A stretch of 64,000 nucleotides of DNA from CAVVYW01 sp963752605. GTDB taxonomy: Bacteria; Actinomycetota; Thermoleophilia; Solirubrobacterales; 70-9. The position numbers and the translations under genes were made by a program. Below the pieces are notes generated by a model. The model made no database searches, was not told where the DNA came from, and saw nothing but the letters and a program-made list of their open reading frames with translations. The stretch lies in assembly GCA_963752605.1 (NCBI GenBank), contig CAVVYW010000006.1:434001-498000 (forward strand), in the 5' to 3' direction. Numbering within the stretch: position 1 is the stretch's first letter; each line of letters opens with the position of its first letter. This document shows, in pieces, positions 17,410-25,600 of this stretch.

Positions 17410-17932
17410 TCAGCCGGCGCAGATCCGGTCGGCCGCCTCCCGGAGCGATGGGGCCGAGATCGTCGCCTCGGGCCCCGCCCCGGGGCCCAGGAAGGCGGTC
17501 CTGCAGCCGGCGAGCGTCCCCGCGGTGACATCCGCAGCGCTGTCTCCGACCATCCAGGAGGCGCCGAGGTCGAGCCCCAGCTCCTCCGCGGCCCTCAGCA
17601 GGAGGCCGGGCTTCGGCTTTCGGCAGTCGCAGTCCTCGTCGATCTCGTGCGGGCAGTAGTAGAAGCCGGCGATCCGCACGCCGTGGGGCGCGAGCGCCTC
17701 CTGGAGCGTCCGTTCGGTGGCCCGCAGGAGGTCGTCGCCGACCATGCCCCGCGCGATGCCGCGCTGGTTGGAGGCAACGACGAGCACGATGGCCGCAGCC
17801 GGCCAGGCGCCGCATGCCCTCGATCGCTCCGGGCAGCAGCCGGAAGTCCTCGACCCGGGTCACGTACTCGTGCTCGGGCGGGCGCTCGTTGAGCGTCCCG
17901 TCCCGGTCGAGGAACGCCGCGGCTTGGCTCAG
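17410..17932 (-). CDS. gmhB: D-glycero-D-manno-heptose-1,7-bisphosphate 7-phosphatase, frameshifted
   Basis: The HAD-family motif FLDRDGTLNERPPEHEY is read just after the gmhA stop, and EDFRLLPGAIEGMRRLA follows. The sequence then changes frame near 17815 and continues as VLVVASNQRGIARG, the zinc-loop CPHEIDEDCDCRKPKPG, and SWMVGDSAADVTAG. Together these give the complete GmhB/HisB-N fold of about 174 residues. The only start that fits is CTG at 17932, which overlaps the gmhA TGA as CTGA. GmhB removes the C7 phosphate of heptose-1,7-bisphosphate. The one-base frame change leaves both halves conserved, so I suspect a sequence error rather than decay. Confidence 0.8.
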
Positions 17933-18516
17933 GCGCTCCAGGGATGCTCCGTGGCGAGCCGCTGGCGGAAGTGCTCGACCAGGATGTGGTTGATGATCAG
18001 GTGGGCGTCCTCGACCACGCCGTAGTCGTCGGAGTCGACCAGCACATTGAGGTCGGCCAGCTCCATCGCCTTGCCGCCGCCGAAGCCGAGCAGCGCGGCC
18101 ACCTCGGCGCTCTGGCTGCGGGCGTACTCCATCGCGCGCAGCACGTTCGGGGAGTTGCCCGAGCCGGAGAGCACGATCAGCACGTCGCCCGGCTGGATCA
18201 GGTTCTGGAGCTGCTCGGCGAACATGTTCTCGTAGCCGAGGTCGTTGGAGAGCGCGGTCAGCAGGGGGATGTTGTCGTTCAGGCTCATGATCCGGAAGCG
18301 GCGCATGTTGGGCCCGATCGTGTTCTTGCCGAGGTCGGCGGCCATGTGGCTGGCCGTCGAGGCGGAGCCGCCGTTGCCGAGGATGAACACCTGCTTGCCG
18401 TCGGTGTAGGCGCGGTAGAGGAGGTCGCTGAGGCTCTCGATCGCGTCCGCGGGAAGACGCTCCAGCGTCCCCACCAGGCGGTCGAGGTAGTCGCGGATGT
18501 CGGTCTTGATCGCCAT
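17929..18516 (-). CDS. gmhA: Phosphoheptose isomerase (SIS domain)
   Basis: Starting at the ATG at 18516, the product has 195 residues, the usual GmhA length. The SIS fold is complete: QVFILGNGGSASTASHMAAD for the sugar-phosphate loop, then VLIVLSGSGNSPNVLRAMEY, and a C-terminal DAHLIINHILVEHF with the catalytic Glu/His region. It converts sedoheptulose-7-phosphate into D-glycero-D-manno-heptose-7-phosphate, the first step of nucleotide-heptose synthesis. The ATG shares a base with the hddA stop (TGATG) and the stop overlaps gmhB, so hddA-gmhA-gmhB is a tightly coupled operon. The open frame upstream of 18516 is only broken hddA sequence. Confidence 0.9.
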   Translation of the reverse strand: MAIKTDIRDYLDRLVGTLERLPADAIESLSDLLYRAYTDGKQVFILGNGGSASTASHMAADLGKNTIGPNMRRFRIMSLNDNIPLLTALSNDLGYENMFAEQLQNLIQPGDVLIVLSGSGNSPNVLRAMEYARSQSAEVAALLGFGGGKAMELADLNVLVDSDDYGVVEDAHLIINHILVEHFRQRLATEHPWSA

Positions 18517-19513
18517 CAGGTGTGCTCCAGCAGCAGCAGGTGCGCGCCGCGGGCCGCGAAGCGGAAGGGGATCTCGCGGTGATCGGAGAGCGTTTTGCGC
18601 ACCGCCGCGTGCGACTCCGGAGGCGCGCAGATCAGGAAGAAGCCCCCACCGCCGGCGCCGAGCAGCTTGCCGCCCCAGGCACCCGCCTCGCGCGCCTTCT
18701 CGTAGAGGTCGTCGATCTCGCGCGGTCGAGGTGCCGGGCGCCGAGCTCGGCTTCAGCTCCCAGTTGCGGTGGAGCAGGCCCCCGATCCCCTCGATGTCGC
18801 CCCGGTGGATGAGGTCGCGCATCTCGAAGGCGAGGTCGCGCATCTCGCAGCATCGGCTTGGTGTTGTCGCCGCTCCTGGCAGCCTTGCCCTGATCGATCA
18901 GGACCCGTCGCCCTGGCTGCGTGGATTGCCGGTGTAGAAGAGCAGCAGGCTGCGGTGGAAGCGCCGCCATGTGCTCCGGGGGGGCGATCACCGGCTCGGT
19001 CGACCACCGTCCCGTCGGTCTTGAACTCGATCAGGTTCATGCCGCCCAGCGCGACCGCGTACTGCGTCCTGCTTGCCGATCGGCTTGCCGAGGACCTCGA
19101 CCTCGATCCGGCACGCCTCCTGCGCGAGCTCCTCGGGCGGACTTCTGCAATCCCTGATGGCCGTAGAGCGCCATCAGGGCGCCGACTGTGACCGAGCTCG
19201 AGGAGCCGAGGCCCGTCCCGCGTGAGGGGAGGTCGGCGAGCGTGATCACCTCGACCCCGCGTGAGAGGCCCGTCCGCCGCATCGCCTCGCGGATCAGCTC
19301 GTGCTCGAGGTCGGCCGCCTTGTCGACGATCTCGGTTCGCGAGTAGCTCACCCTGACGTCGCCCTCGAAGCGGGGAGCAACGCCGACCCGGATCCACTTG
19401 TCGATCGCGGTCGAGAGTACGGCGCCGCCGTGCTGCTCGTAGAAGGCCGGCAGGTCGGTGCCGCCTCCGACGAAGCTCATGCGCAGCGGGGTCTTTGAGA
19501 TCACCATCGCCAT
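18516..19513 (-). pseudogene. hddA: Heptose-7-phosphate kinase (GHMP family), broken by many frameshifts
   Basis: The N-terminal 120 residues are intact: ISKTPLRMSFVGGGTDLPAF and the GHMP ATP loop LPSRGTGLGSSSSVTVGAL. Beyond about 19150 the protein can only be followed by switching frames: EACRIEVEVLGKPIGKQD, QYAVALGGMNLIEFKTDG, VLIDQGKAARSGDNTKPML, RDLAFEMRDLIHRGDIEG, WGGKLLGAGGGGFFLICAPP, and a final stop at 18516 that overlaps gmhA. All HddA motifs are present in order over 998 bases, the right size for about 332 residues. At least six one-base indels lie between 18,700 and 19,150. The kinase makes heptose-1,7-bisphosphate. Conservation between breaks argues for poor sequence here, but a true pseudogene cannot be excluded. 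Confidence 0.78.
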
Positions 19514-19823
19514 CGGACCGCCTCCAGGCTAGTCAACCGGGTGTGCAGTTCCGGAAAGGCCGCCTGCACCTCCGCCGGCGGCTCGCTCCTCCAGTCGTAT
19601 CGGCGCATCAGCGCCCGTCGTATGGCCCCGAGCTTGCGTCGGGCAGCGAGCTTCAGCGCCCGCGGCCGGCTCTCGCCGCTCAGAGGCAGCCGCCAGCCCT
19701 CGAAGTAGCCGATCCGCTCCGGCCGCCAGTCCCTGCACGCTCGGCGGCACGCCAGGGTTCTCGGCGACCCGCGCCATCACCCGCTGCAGGTTTGACGATG
19801 TGCTTGAGGTCGGCTCGCGACAT
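19501..19823 (-). CDS. Small unrecognised protein, frameshifted, upstream of hddA
   Basis: An ATG at 19823 begins MSRADLKHIV. After a frame change the sequence reads NLQRVMARVAENPGVPPSVQ. After a second change near 19735 it reads RDWRPERIGYFEGWRLPLSG and continues through a basic helix-rich part to a TGA at 19501-19503, overlapping the hddA start. The amino-acid composition looks coding in all three pieces. I do not recognise the family; a small accessory protein of the heptose operon or the end of a larger transferase are both possible. The frames are uncertain and the call is tentative. Confidence 0.4.
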
Positions 19824-19860
19824 TGCCTCGGCGCGCTCCCGTCAGCCGCATACGGAAAGA

Positions 19861-19887
19861 GAGAAGCCGGCCAGTGGCCGGCTTCTC
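19861..19887 (-). terminator. Strong hairpin, probable intrinsic terminator
   Basis: Perfect 12-bp inverted repeat GAGAAGCCGGCC / GGCCGGCTTCTC with a three-base loop. On the minus strand it is followed by TCTTTCC. It lies downstream of the gene ending at 19980 and ahead of the heptose operon, so it likely ends the upstream minus-strand transcript. Confidence 0.7.
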
Positions 19888-19979
19888 GAGGGAGGAGAGG
19901 TGCTGCTTCTCCGCTCACGCACTTGCGTGGGCAGACTCCTCCGGGCTCGCCGCCGCTTCACGGCGGCCCGGGCTAAGCG
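19888..19979 (-). other. Structured non-coding stretch between coiled-coil gene and terminator
   Basis: No reading frame is convincing here. Reading the minus strand there are several hairpins in 90 bases: GCCGCCG-loop-CGGCGGC at 19949-19967 (extendable by CCGGG/CCCGG), CACGCA-AG-TGCGTG at 19916-19929, and GGAGA-loop-TCTCC at about 19894-19912. A GGAGGAG/CTCCTCC pairing could enclose the last two. The strong terminator follows directly. It may be a stable 3' UTR or a small RNA; I match it to no known family. Confidence 0.35.
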
Positions 19980-20468
19980 TCAGACGCGCTCGGCCACCTT
20001 CTTCACGGTCGGCTCGACGCGCTTCTTGTACACCGGCTCGACGCGCTGCTTGTACACCGGCTCGACCTGCCTGTAGACCGGCGTCTGCTCGACGCGCTTG
20101 CGCGCCTTCTGCGCCTGGTCCACGAGCTGCTTGGTCACCTTCTTCCGGTTCACCGGCCCCTTGGTCTTGGCCTTCTCGACCTCGGCATCGAGGCGCTTGC
20201 GGAGCGTCTGCAGCTCGAGCTCACGGGTCTCAGGGTTTCGCAGCCGCTCGATCTGCGCCTGGATCGTCTTCAGCTCCTGGTCGCGGGTGCTGGGGTCACG
20301 CAGCTGCTCTACGAGCTTGCGAACGGCCTCGGCGACAGTGGGCGCGAGCCCGAAGGTCACGTCGATGTACTCCAACGCCTGCTCGGAGGGCCTCCGTGTG
20401 GGCGTGGCGCCATTGGTGGTGGCCTCCGCGGTCTTGTTCGAATTGCGCTTGGAACGAAGCTCCGGCAT
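19980..20468 (-). CDS. Basic coiled-coil protein, unknown function (phasin- or histone-like)
   Basis: Starting at the ATG at 20468 (a TTG at 20480 is less likely), the product has 162 residues. After a polar Lys/Asn/Thr head comes ALEYIDVTFGLAPTVAEAVR, then long charged helices (QELKTIQAQIERLRNPETRE). The end is an unusual repeat of the type VEPVYKKR given two to three times, finishing in basic residues. No catalytic motif or signal peptide is visible. Helical, heptad-rich proteins with basic tails include phasins and nucleoid proteins, but I do not assign one. A palindrome like a Gram-positive LexA box lies about 75 bp upstream, and structured RNA with a terminator follows. Confidence 0.7.
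   Translation of the reverse strand: MPELRSKRNSNKTAEATTNGATPTRRPSEQALEYIDVTFGLAPTVAEAVRKLVEQLRDPSTRDQELKTIQAQIERLRNPETRELELQTLRKRLDAEVEKAKTKGPVNRKKVTKQLVDQAQKARKRVEQTPVYRQVEPVYKQRVEPVYKKRVEPTVKKVAERV
20011..20082 (-). repeat. 24-bp in-frame tandem repeat encoding VEPVYKKR-like units
   Basis: Units at 20011-20034 and 20035-20058 differ by two bases or fewer; a third, degenerate unit covers 20059-20082. They encode the repeated basic motif at the C-terminus of the coiled-coil protein. Confidence 0.8.
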
Positions 20469-20541
20469 CTTGCTTCTCAACCTCTCTCTGGGTCTCGGGG
20501 ATCTCTTTATTAGTTCTAATGTTGTTCGAGAAGAGTGTACC

Positions 20542-20555
20542 CGAACGTACGTTCT
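20542..20555. promoter_or_regulatory. Candidate LexA (SOS) box
   Basis: CGAACGTACGTTCT contains the perfect 12-bp palindrome GAACGTACGTTC and matches the Gram-positive DinR/LexA consensus CGAACRNRYGTTYC at 13 of 14 positions. It sits upstream of the minus-strand coiled-coil gene, next to a possible -10 element (TACACT on that strand). A single short palindrome can arise by chance, so this is a candidate only. Confidence 0.45.
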
Positions 20556-20597
20556 TTAACCCGACCGGGGAGGCGGGTTACGCCCTAGCGGGTCCCG

Positions 20598-21695
20598 CTA
20601 CCGAAAGAGCGCGAAGCGGTGCTCGCGGGCGGTACCGACCCGCTCGATCCACTCGGCCGGCGAGTCGAGCTCCTCGGGGCTGGGCAGCAGCTCGGGACCG
20701 TCCCAGGCGCGGTTCAGCGTCCTGATGCCGGCGGTGCTCACGACCTCGTCGGCAAAGGCCTTCCCGCGGCGGTACTGAGCCATCTTCATGTCGAGCCCGA
20801 GCAGCTTCGAGACGATCGAGTCGAGCAGCCCCCGGCGCTCCCGGTCGCGGTCGAGGGCCAGTCGGAGCTGGGCATAGCCGGGATCCAGCTCCTCCCCCAC
20901 CGCGTCCATCACCTGCTCGGCATAGCCCTCGACCAGCGTCATCGTCGCCATCAGCCGATCCACCAGCTGCCGCTGCGGCTCCGTCCACAGCAGCGAGGCG
21001 AGGTCACCGCTGGCGACCGAGCGCACCAGCTCGCGCGGGTTGAGCCGGACCAGCTTGCCGAGCAGTTCGCCCGGCTTCACCTCAACGGCCGCCTTCTCGA
21101 ACAGCTCGACCGCGACGGCCCCGAGATGCTCGCGCAGCCACGGGACCGACGCGAAGTGGACGGCGTGCGTCGTCTCGTGCAGGGCGATCCAACGAAGGAA
21201 CAGGTCGCGGTCCACGTCGAGCCGCGAGCGCGCAGCCGAGAGGTTGGGCCCGACGAAGAGCAGCCTCGGTTCGCGGGTCGGGCCGACCAGGGCGACGTCG
21301 TACTGGCCGACCACCCGCTGCGCCAGGTAGCCGACCGCCAGGCCGACCTCGGCGCCGGTCGCGGCGGCGGTCACCGTGCGCGAAACGCTGCTCGGCCGTC
21401 CGGACGAGCGCATCCGGTCGGTGAGCGCCGCCTCGACCCGGTTGGACAGGTGACGGAAGGACTCGATGTTCACGGTCGCCCACTCGTCGCGGTCGATCAG
21501 CTCAGCCTCCGGAAGCCGGCCCTTCGGCTTCAGGCCGGTGTAGCGGCGGACGAGCTTGGCGGCCCGGGCGGACTCGGCCCGGAGCTCCTCCTCGCTTCCC
21601 TCCCACCTCGGGCCGTCTCCCGCGAGGGCGACGGCGAGGCGCTCGGCGAGCGCCCAGTCGACGATGCCGATCTGCCGTGGCTCCGACTCGCTCAC
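20598..21695 (-). CDS. DUF2342 zinc metallopeptidase-like protein (F420-associated family)
   Basis: The 365-residue protein carries HETTH at residues 173-177 (HExxH zinc motif), followed further on by MTLVEGYAEQVMDAVG, whose glutamate is the likely third ligand. The N-terminal IGIVDWALAERLA and the segment LLFVGPNLSAARSRLDVD are characteristic of the actinobacterial zinicin-like family DUF2342 (PF10103), often named coenzyme F420 biosynthesis-associated protein from phylogenetic co-occurrence. Its substrate is unknown in the family. It overlaps the upstream IMPase gene by ATGA, so the two are coupled. Confidence 0.88.
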   Translation of the reverse strand: MSESEPRQIGIVDWALAERLAVALAGDGPRWEGSEEELRAESARAAKLVRRYTGLKPKGRLPEAELIDRDEWATVNIESFRHLSNRVEAALTDRMRSSGRPSSVSRTVTAAATGAEVGLAVGYLAQRVVGQYDVALVGPTREPRLLFVGPNLSAARSRLDVDRDLFLRWIALHETTHAVHFASVPWLREHLGAVAVELFEKAAVEVKPGELLGKLVRLNPRELVRSVASGDLASLLWTEPQRQLVDRLMATMTLVEGYAEQVMDAVGEELDPGYAQLRLALDRDRERRGLLDSIVSKLLGLDMKMAQYRRGKAFADEVVSTAGIRTLNRAWDGPELLPSPEELDSPAEWIERVGTAREHRFALFR

Positions 21696-22519
21696 GGGAC
21701 CTGGTCCTGCGCCTCGCGCAGCGTGCTCAGATCGGTGGCTGTACGCGCTGCGGCGACGTCGTAGCGGGCCGACAGGTCCAGGGGCGCCTCGCCGAGTTCG
21801 AGGCCGGCGAACTCGACCTGCGCCCCGGCCTCCCGGGCGATCAACTGGCCGGCAGCGGCGTCCACGGAGCGGCAGTTCCGCGTCGAGATCATCCCGTCGA
21901 ACCGGCCGCTCGCGACGTAACAGAGCGAGACCGCGATCGACCCGGGGCTCCGCATCCGGTACGCATGCCCGGAGAGGCTCTGGGCGGCGGCCAGCACGCG
22001 CTCGGGCTTGGTGGCCTCGAGAGCGACCACCTCGAGCAGGTCGCCTGGCAGGACGCTGATCGGCTTGCCGTCCACGGTCGCTCCACCGTCGGCGGAGGCG
22101 ACGAACTCCTCGCCGGCGCCGAACTCATAGACGTAGCCGAGCCGGACATCGGCCATCGAGTTCCCATCCGCTACCGCGATGCTGACGCTGTGGCAGGGGA
22201 TCGTGCGGCGGGCGTTCAGCGAGCCGTCGATCGGGTCGGAGATGACGCGAAGCGGCGCGTCCGGGCTGCCGAAGCTGACAGTGCCGCGCTCCTCGGAGAT
22301 CACGGTGAACTCGTGTCCGGCCTCGTGGAGCCGCTCCAACTCGGCGAAGATCGCGTCCTCGCAGAGTCGGTCGATCACGAGCGTGCGGTCGCCTCCCTCG
22401 CCGACGCCCTCGTACTCGGTCCGGGCCTCGATCCCGTCGTGGGAGGCGAAGATCTCTCGCTGCGCCTCGACTGCCCGGCGAAAGGCGTCGAGCCATTCGC
22501 GGGTGCCGGGCTCGCTCAC
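21692..22519 (-). CDS. Inositol monophosphatase family phosphatase
   Basis: Metal-binding motifs of the IMPase/FBPase superfamily are present: the glutamate pair in TVISEERGT, then DPIDGSLN, and later the aspartate in CRSVDAAAGQLIAREAGA. I choose the GTG at 22519 (about 275 residues) because the preceding 15 residues look untranslated; the longest frame would begin at 22564. The enzyme would dephosphorylate inositol-1-phosphate, a sugar phosphate or a related compound. In actinobacteria such enzymes feed phosphatidylinositol or mycothiol synthesis, but the substrate cannot be read from the sequence. It couples to the DUF2342 gene downstream. Confidence 0.85.
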   Translation of the reverse strand: MSEPGTREWLDAFRRAVEAQREIFASHDGIEARTEYEGVGEGGDRTLVIDRLCEDAIFAELERLHEAGHEFTVISEERGTVSFGSPDAPLRVISDPIDGSLNARRTIPCHSVSIAVADGNSMADVRLGYVYEFGAGEEFVASADGGATVDGKPISVLPGDLLEVVALEATKPERVLAAAQSLSGHAYRMRSPGSIAVSLCYVASGRFDGMISTRNCRSVDAAAGQLIAREAGAQVEFAGLELGEAPLDLSARYDVAAARTATDLSTLREAQDQVP

Positions 22520-22655
22520 CGGGCCGATGCTAGCGGCCGCCAAAAGGCGGCCCGGGACCCCCATTCAACGCAGCCTGCGGCCTAATCCGAGGCGGCTCGC
22601 TTCGGCGAGGCGTGCTCGACGGGGAACCGTGTGGGCGATGATCTAGCCTGGGCGC

Positions 22656-25600
22656 GTGGCCGAGCTTGCGGAGCTGGAACTCAGCGAGCCTCAGCAGCGG
22701 GTCTCCGAACACGGCGAGGGGGCCCTGCTCGTCCTCGGCGTCGCCGGGTCGGGTCGGACCGAGGCACTCAGCCGACGCCTCGCCTCCCTCGCGGCCGGCG
22801 GTGAGCGCGCCCTGGTCCTCACCTGCTCGCAAGCGGCCGTGACCCGCATCAGGATCCGGGCCGAGGAGACCGTGGCCGGCCCCTTCGAGGAGCTGGTCAT
22901 CCACTCCCATCAGGGGGCCGCGGCGCGGCTGCTTCGCGAGCACGCCGCCGAGGCTGGACTCGACCCGTTCTTCGAGTCCCTGACCGGAGCGGAGCGGCTC
23001 GCGCTGCTGCTCGAGCGGGTCGATGAGCTGCCGCTGCGACGGCACGAGATCCGCGGCAACGCGGCGGGGCTGCTGGCCCAGATCGTCGATCGGATCGACG
23101 CGCTCAAGTCCGCCGGGGTGACGGCGAAGCGCTTCCGGGAGTGGGCCGAGACCCTGAGCCGCGAGGCGGATGCGGACCAGGGCCGGGATGCCGCCGCGCG
23201 GGAGCGCGAGTTCGCCCAGATCTACGAGCTTCACGACGCGATGCTCCGATCCGCCGGCGCGATGGACGGCGGCGAGGCCGTTCTCGAGCTGACGCGGCTG
23301 CTCGCCGAGCGCCCCGTGCTTTCGGCCGCAATCGCCGCTCGCTTCCCGCACCTGATCGTGGACGAGCTCGAGGACGCCTGCCCGGCCGAGCGCGCGATGA
23401 TCCAAGCACTCAGCCGGGGTGCCCGGAGCGCGGTGATCGCCTGCGACGACGACCAGTCACGCGGACCCTGCGAGAGCGGTGCGGCATGGGGCCTCGAAAA
23501 CCTGGCAGAGGCGGAGGTGGTCCTCGAGGCCGCCCGGCGCTACGGCGGGGACCTGGCGGACGCGGCACATGCGGTCGTGGCCCCCGCGCTACCTAACGGG
23601 GGCGAATCAGTCGAACCCCCTTCAGCCCCCGAGGTGCCGCGCCGGGCGAGCGGGCCGCCCACGCGAATCAGGTTCTGGACCAGCGCCAACGAGCGCGCCG
23701 AGGCGCAGGCCGTGGCCAGGGACATCGAGGCCGCACTGGCCGCCGGCGAGGTCCCCATCCGCGAGATCTGCGTGGCGGTTCCGCGCGGCGGCGGCCGCGC
23801 GAGGGCGATCGCTGCCGCTCTGGAGGAGCGGCGCGTCCCGCACCGGCTGACCGGCCCCGGCGCCTTCTTCCAACGCCCGGAGATCCGGGACGTGATCGCA
23901 TGGCTGCGGCTGCTCGCGGACCCGACCGACACCGCCGCAACCGTCCGCGCCCTGAGCAGGCCGCCCGTGGACCTCCGCTCGGTGGACCTGGCCCGCTGCA
24001 CCACGATCGCGCGGCGCCGAAAGCTCGACATGGTCTCGGCGCTCGAGGCGTCCCTGGAGAGCCCCCAGATCGCGCCGGAGGCCCGCGACCGCATCCGCAA
24101 CTTCCTCGACCTCCACGGCAAGGCCGCGAAGGCGATGGCGGAGATGCGCGCCGACGTCTTCGTGCGCCGCCTGATCGAGCGGATCGGCTTTCGCCGGCAC
24201 CGCCTCTTCGCCGCGCATCCGGAGGCCGCGGAGCGGCTCCGGAACCTGTCGCGCCTCGGGGAGCTGGCGGCGACCTGGACGCGCCGGGAGCCCGACGGCT
24301 CCAACCGCGACTTCGTCCGCTATCTGGCGGCGGTCTCGGAGGCCGGGGTCTCCCCTACCGACGAGCCGGTGGAAGCGATCGCCGACGCGGTCAGGGTGAT
24401 GCCCCTCGACACGCTGAAAGGGCTCGAGTTCGATCGGGTCTACATCGTCGGACTCCACGCCGGCGCTGTGCCCGGCCCGGCCCCGCCTGGACGACCGGCG
24501 GTGCCGCCCGAGGTTGGTGGAGCCGCTCCCGGCCATGAGGCGGCGCAGCGCCGTCTCCTCTACACCGCGATGACGCGCGCCCGCCAGGAGCTGGTCATGT
24601 CGAGGCCGCTGGCGACCGAGGAGGGCGAGGCGCGGCCGTCGCCCTTCTACGGGGTGGCGCGAGCCGTGCTGGACGCCTCCGAGCAGGATCACGGCGAGGA
24701 GCTCTTCGGCCCCGCGGAAGGCCTGCAGGCGACCTACCGGATGATCCAGGACGAGGTCCTCGAGGAGGCTTGGCGCGCCGGCGGCAAGCTCCGCGAGCCG
24801 CGGCTCGACACCTACATCGACGTCACGGCCGCGGTCGGGCGGTTCTTGGAGCTGGTGAAGCTCGCCGGGCTGATCCAGCGACCGGGCGAGGAGCCGGTCG
24901 CCGAGGCGCTCCCCGCCATCAACGAGCTGCTCGAGCACGCGATCTCGCCGGAGCAGCGGAAGGCGCTCGCGGACTCCGGGCTCGACGCCTACCTGCTGGA
25001 CGAGGAGGGAGCGGCCAAGCGGCGCCGCGAGCTGATCGCCGCCCGGGACGAGCCGTCCCTGGAGGCCTTCCTGCCCCGTCGGGGCGAGGGCCTCGCCCTG
25101 TCGGCGACGGACATCGAGCTCTACCGCACCTGCCCGCTCAAGTACAAGTTCGCGCGCGTCTTCGGCATCCCGCAGGAGACGACGATCAACCAGCGCTTCG
25201 GGATCGTCATCCACCAAGTGCTCGAGCGCTTCCACTCAGCGGCCACGGACCCGTCCACCGATTCGGTGCCGGGCGAGGGTGCCGGAAGCCTCCAGCGATT
25301 GATGGCCCTGTTCGGTGCGGCCTGGCGCAAGGCGGGGTTCGGCGAGACCGCCGACGAGCTCCAGTTCCGCGAGCGCGCCATCGAGGCGCTGCGGCGCTAT
25401 CACGCCCGCGAGGCCTCCAGCGGCTCGAGCCCACGCTGGGTGGAGCGGAAGTTCGACTTCCGCATCGGCCCCCATCATCTCCGCGGCCGGGTCGACCGGG
25501 TGGACGAGCTGCCGACCGGCGGCTACGAGCTGATCGACTACAAGACAGGCGACCCCAAGCCACAGCCGGCGCTGGAGGGCGACGTGCAGCTGGCGATCTA

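Noticed and set aside
20586..20600. TAGCGGG-T-CCCGCTA palindrome
   Set aside because: It overlaps the stop codon of the DUF2342 gene and its loop is too small for a good hairpin; probably chance.
23622..25235. 537-residue minus-strand ORF
   Set aside because: Antisense to the helicase/nuclease gene, whose frame carries clear motifs.
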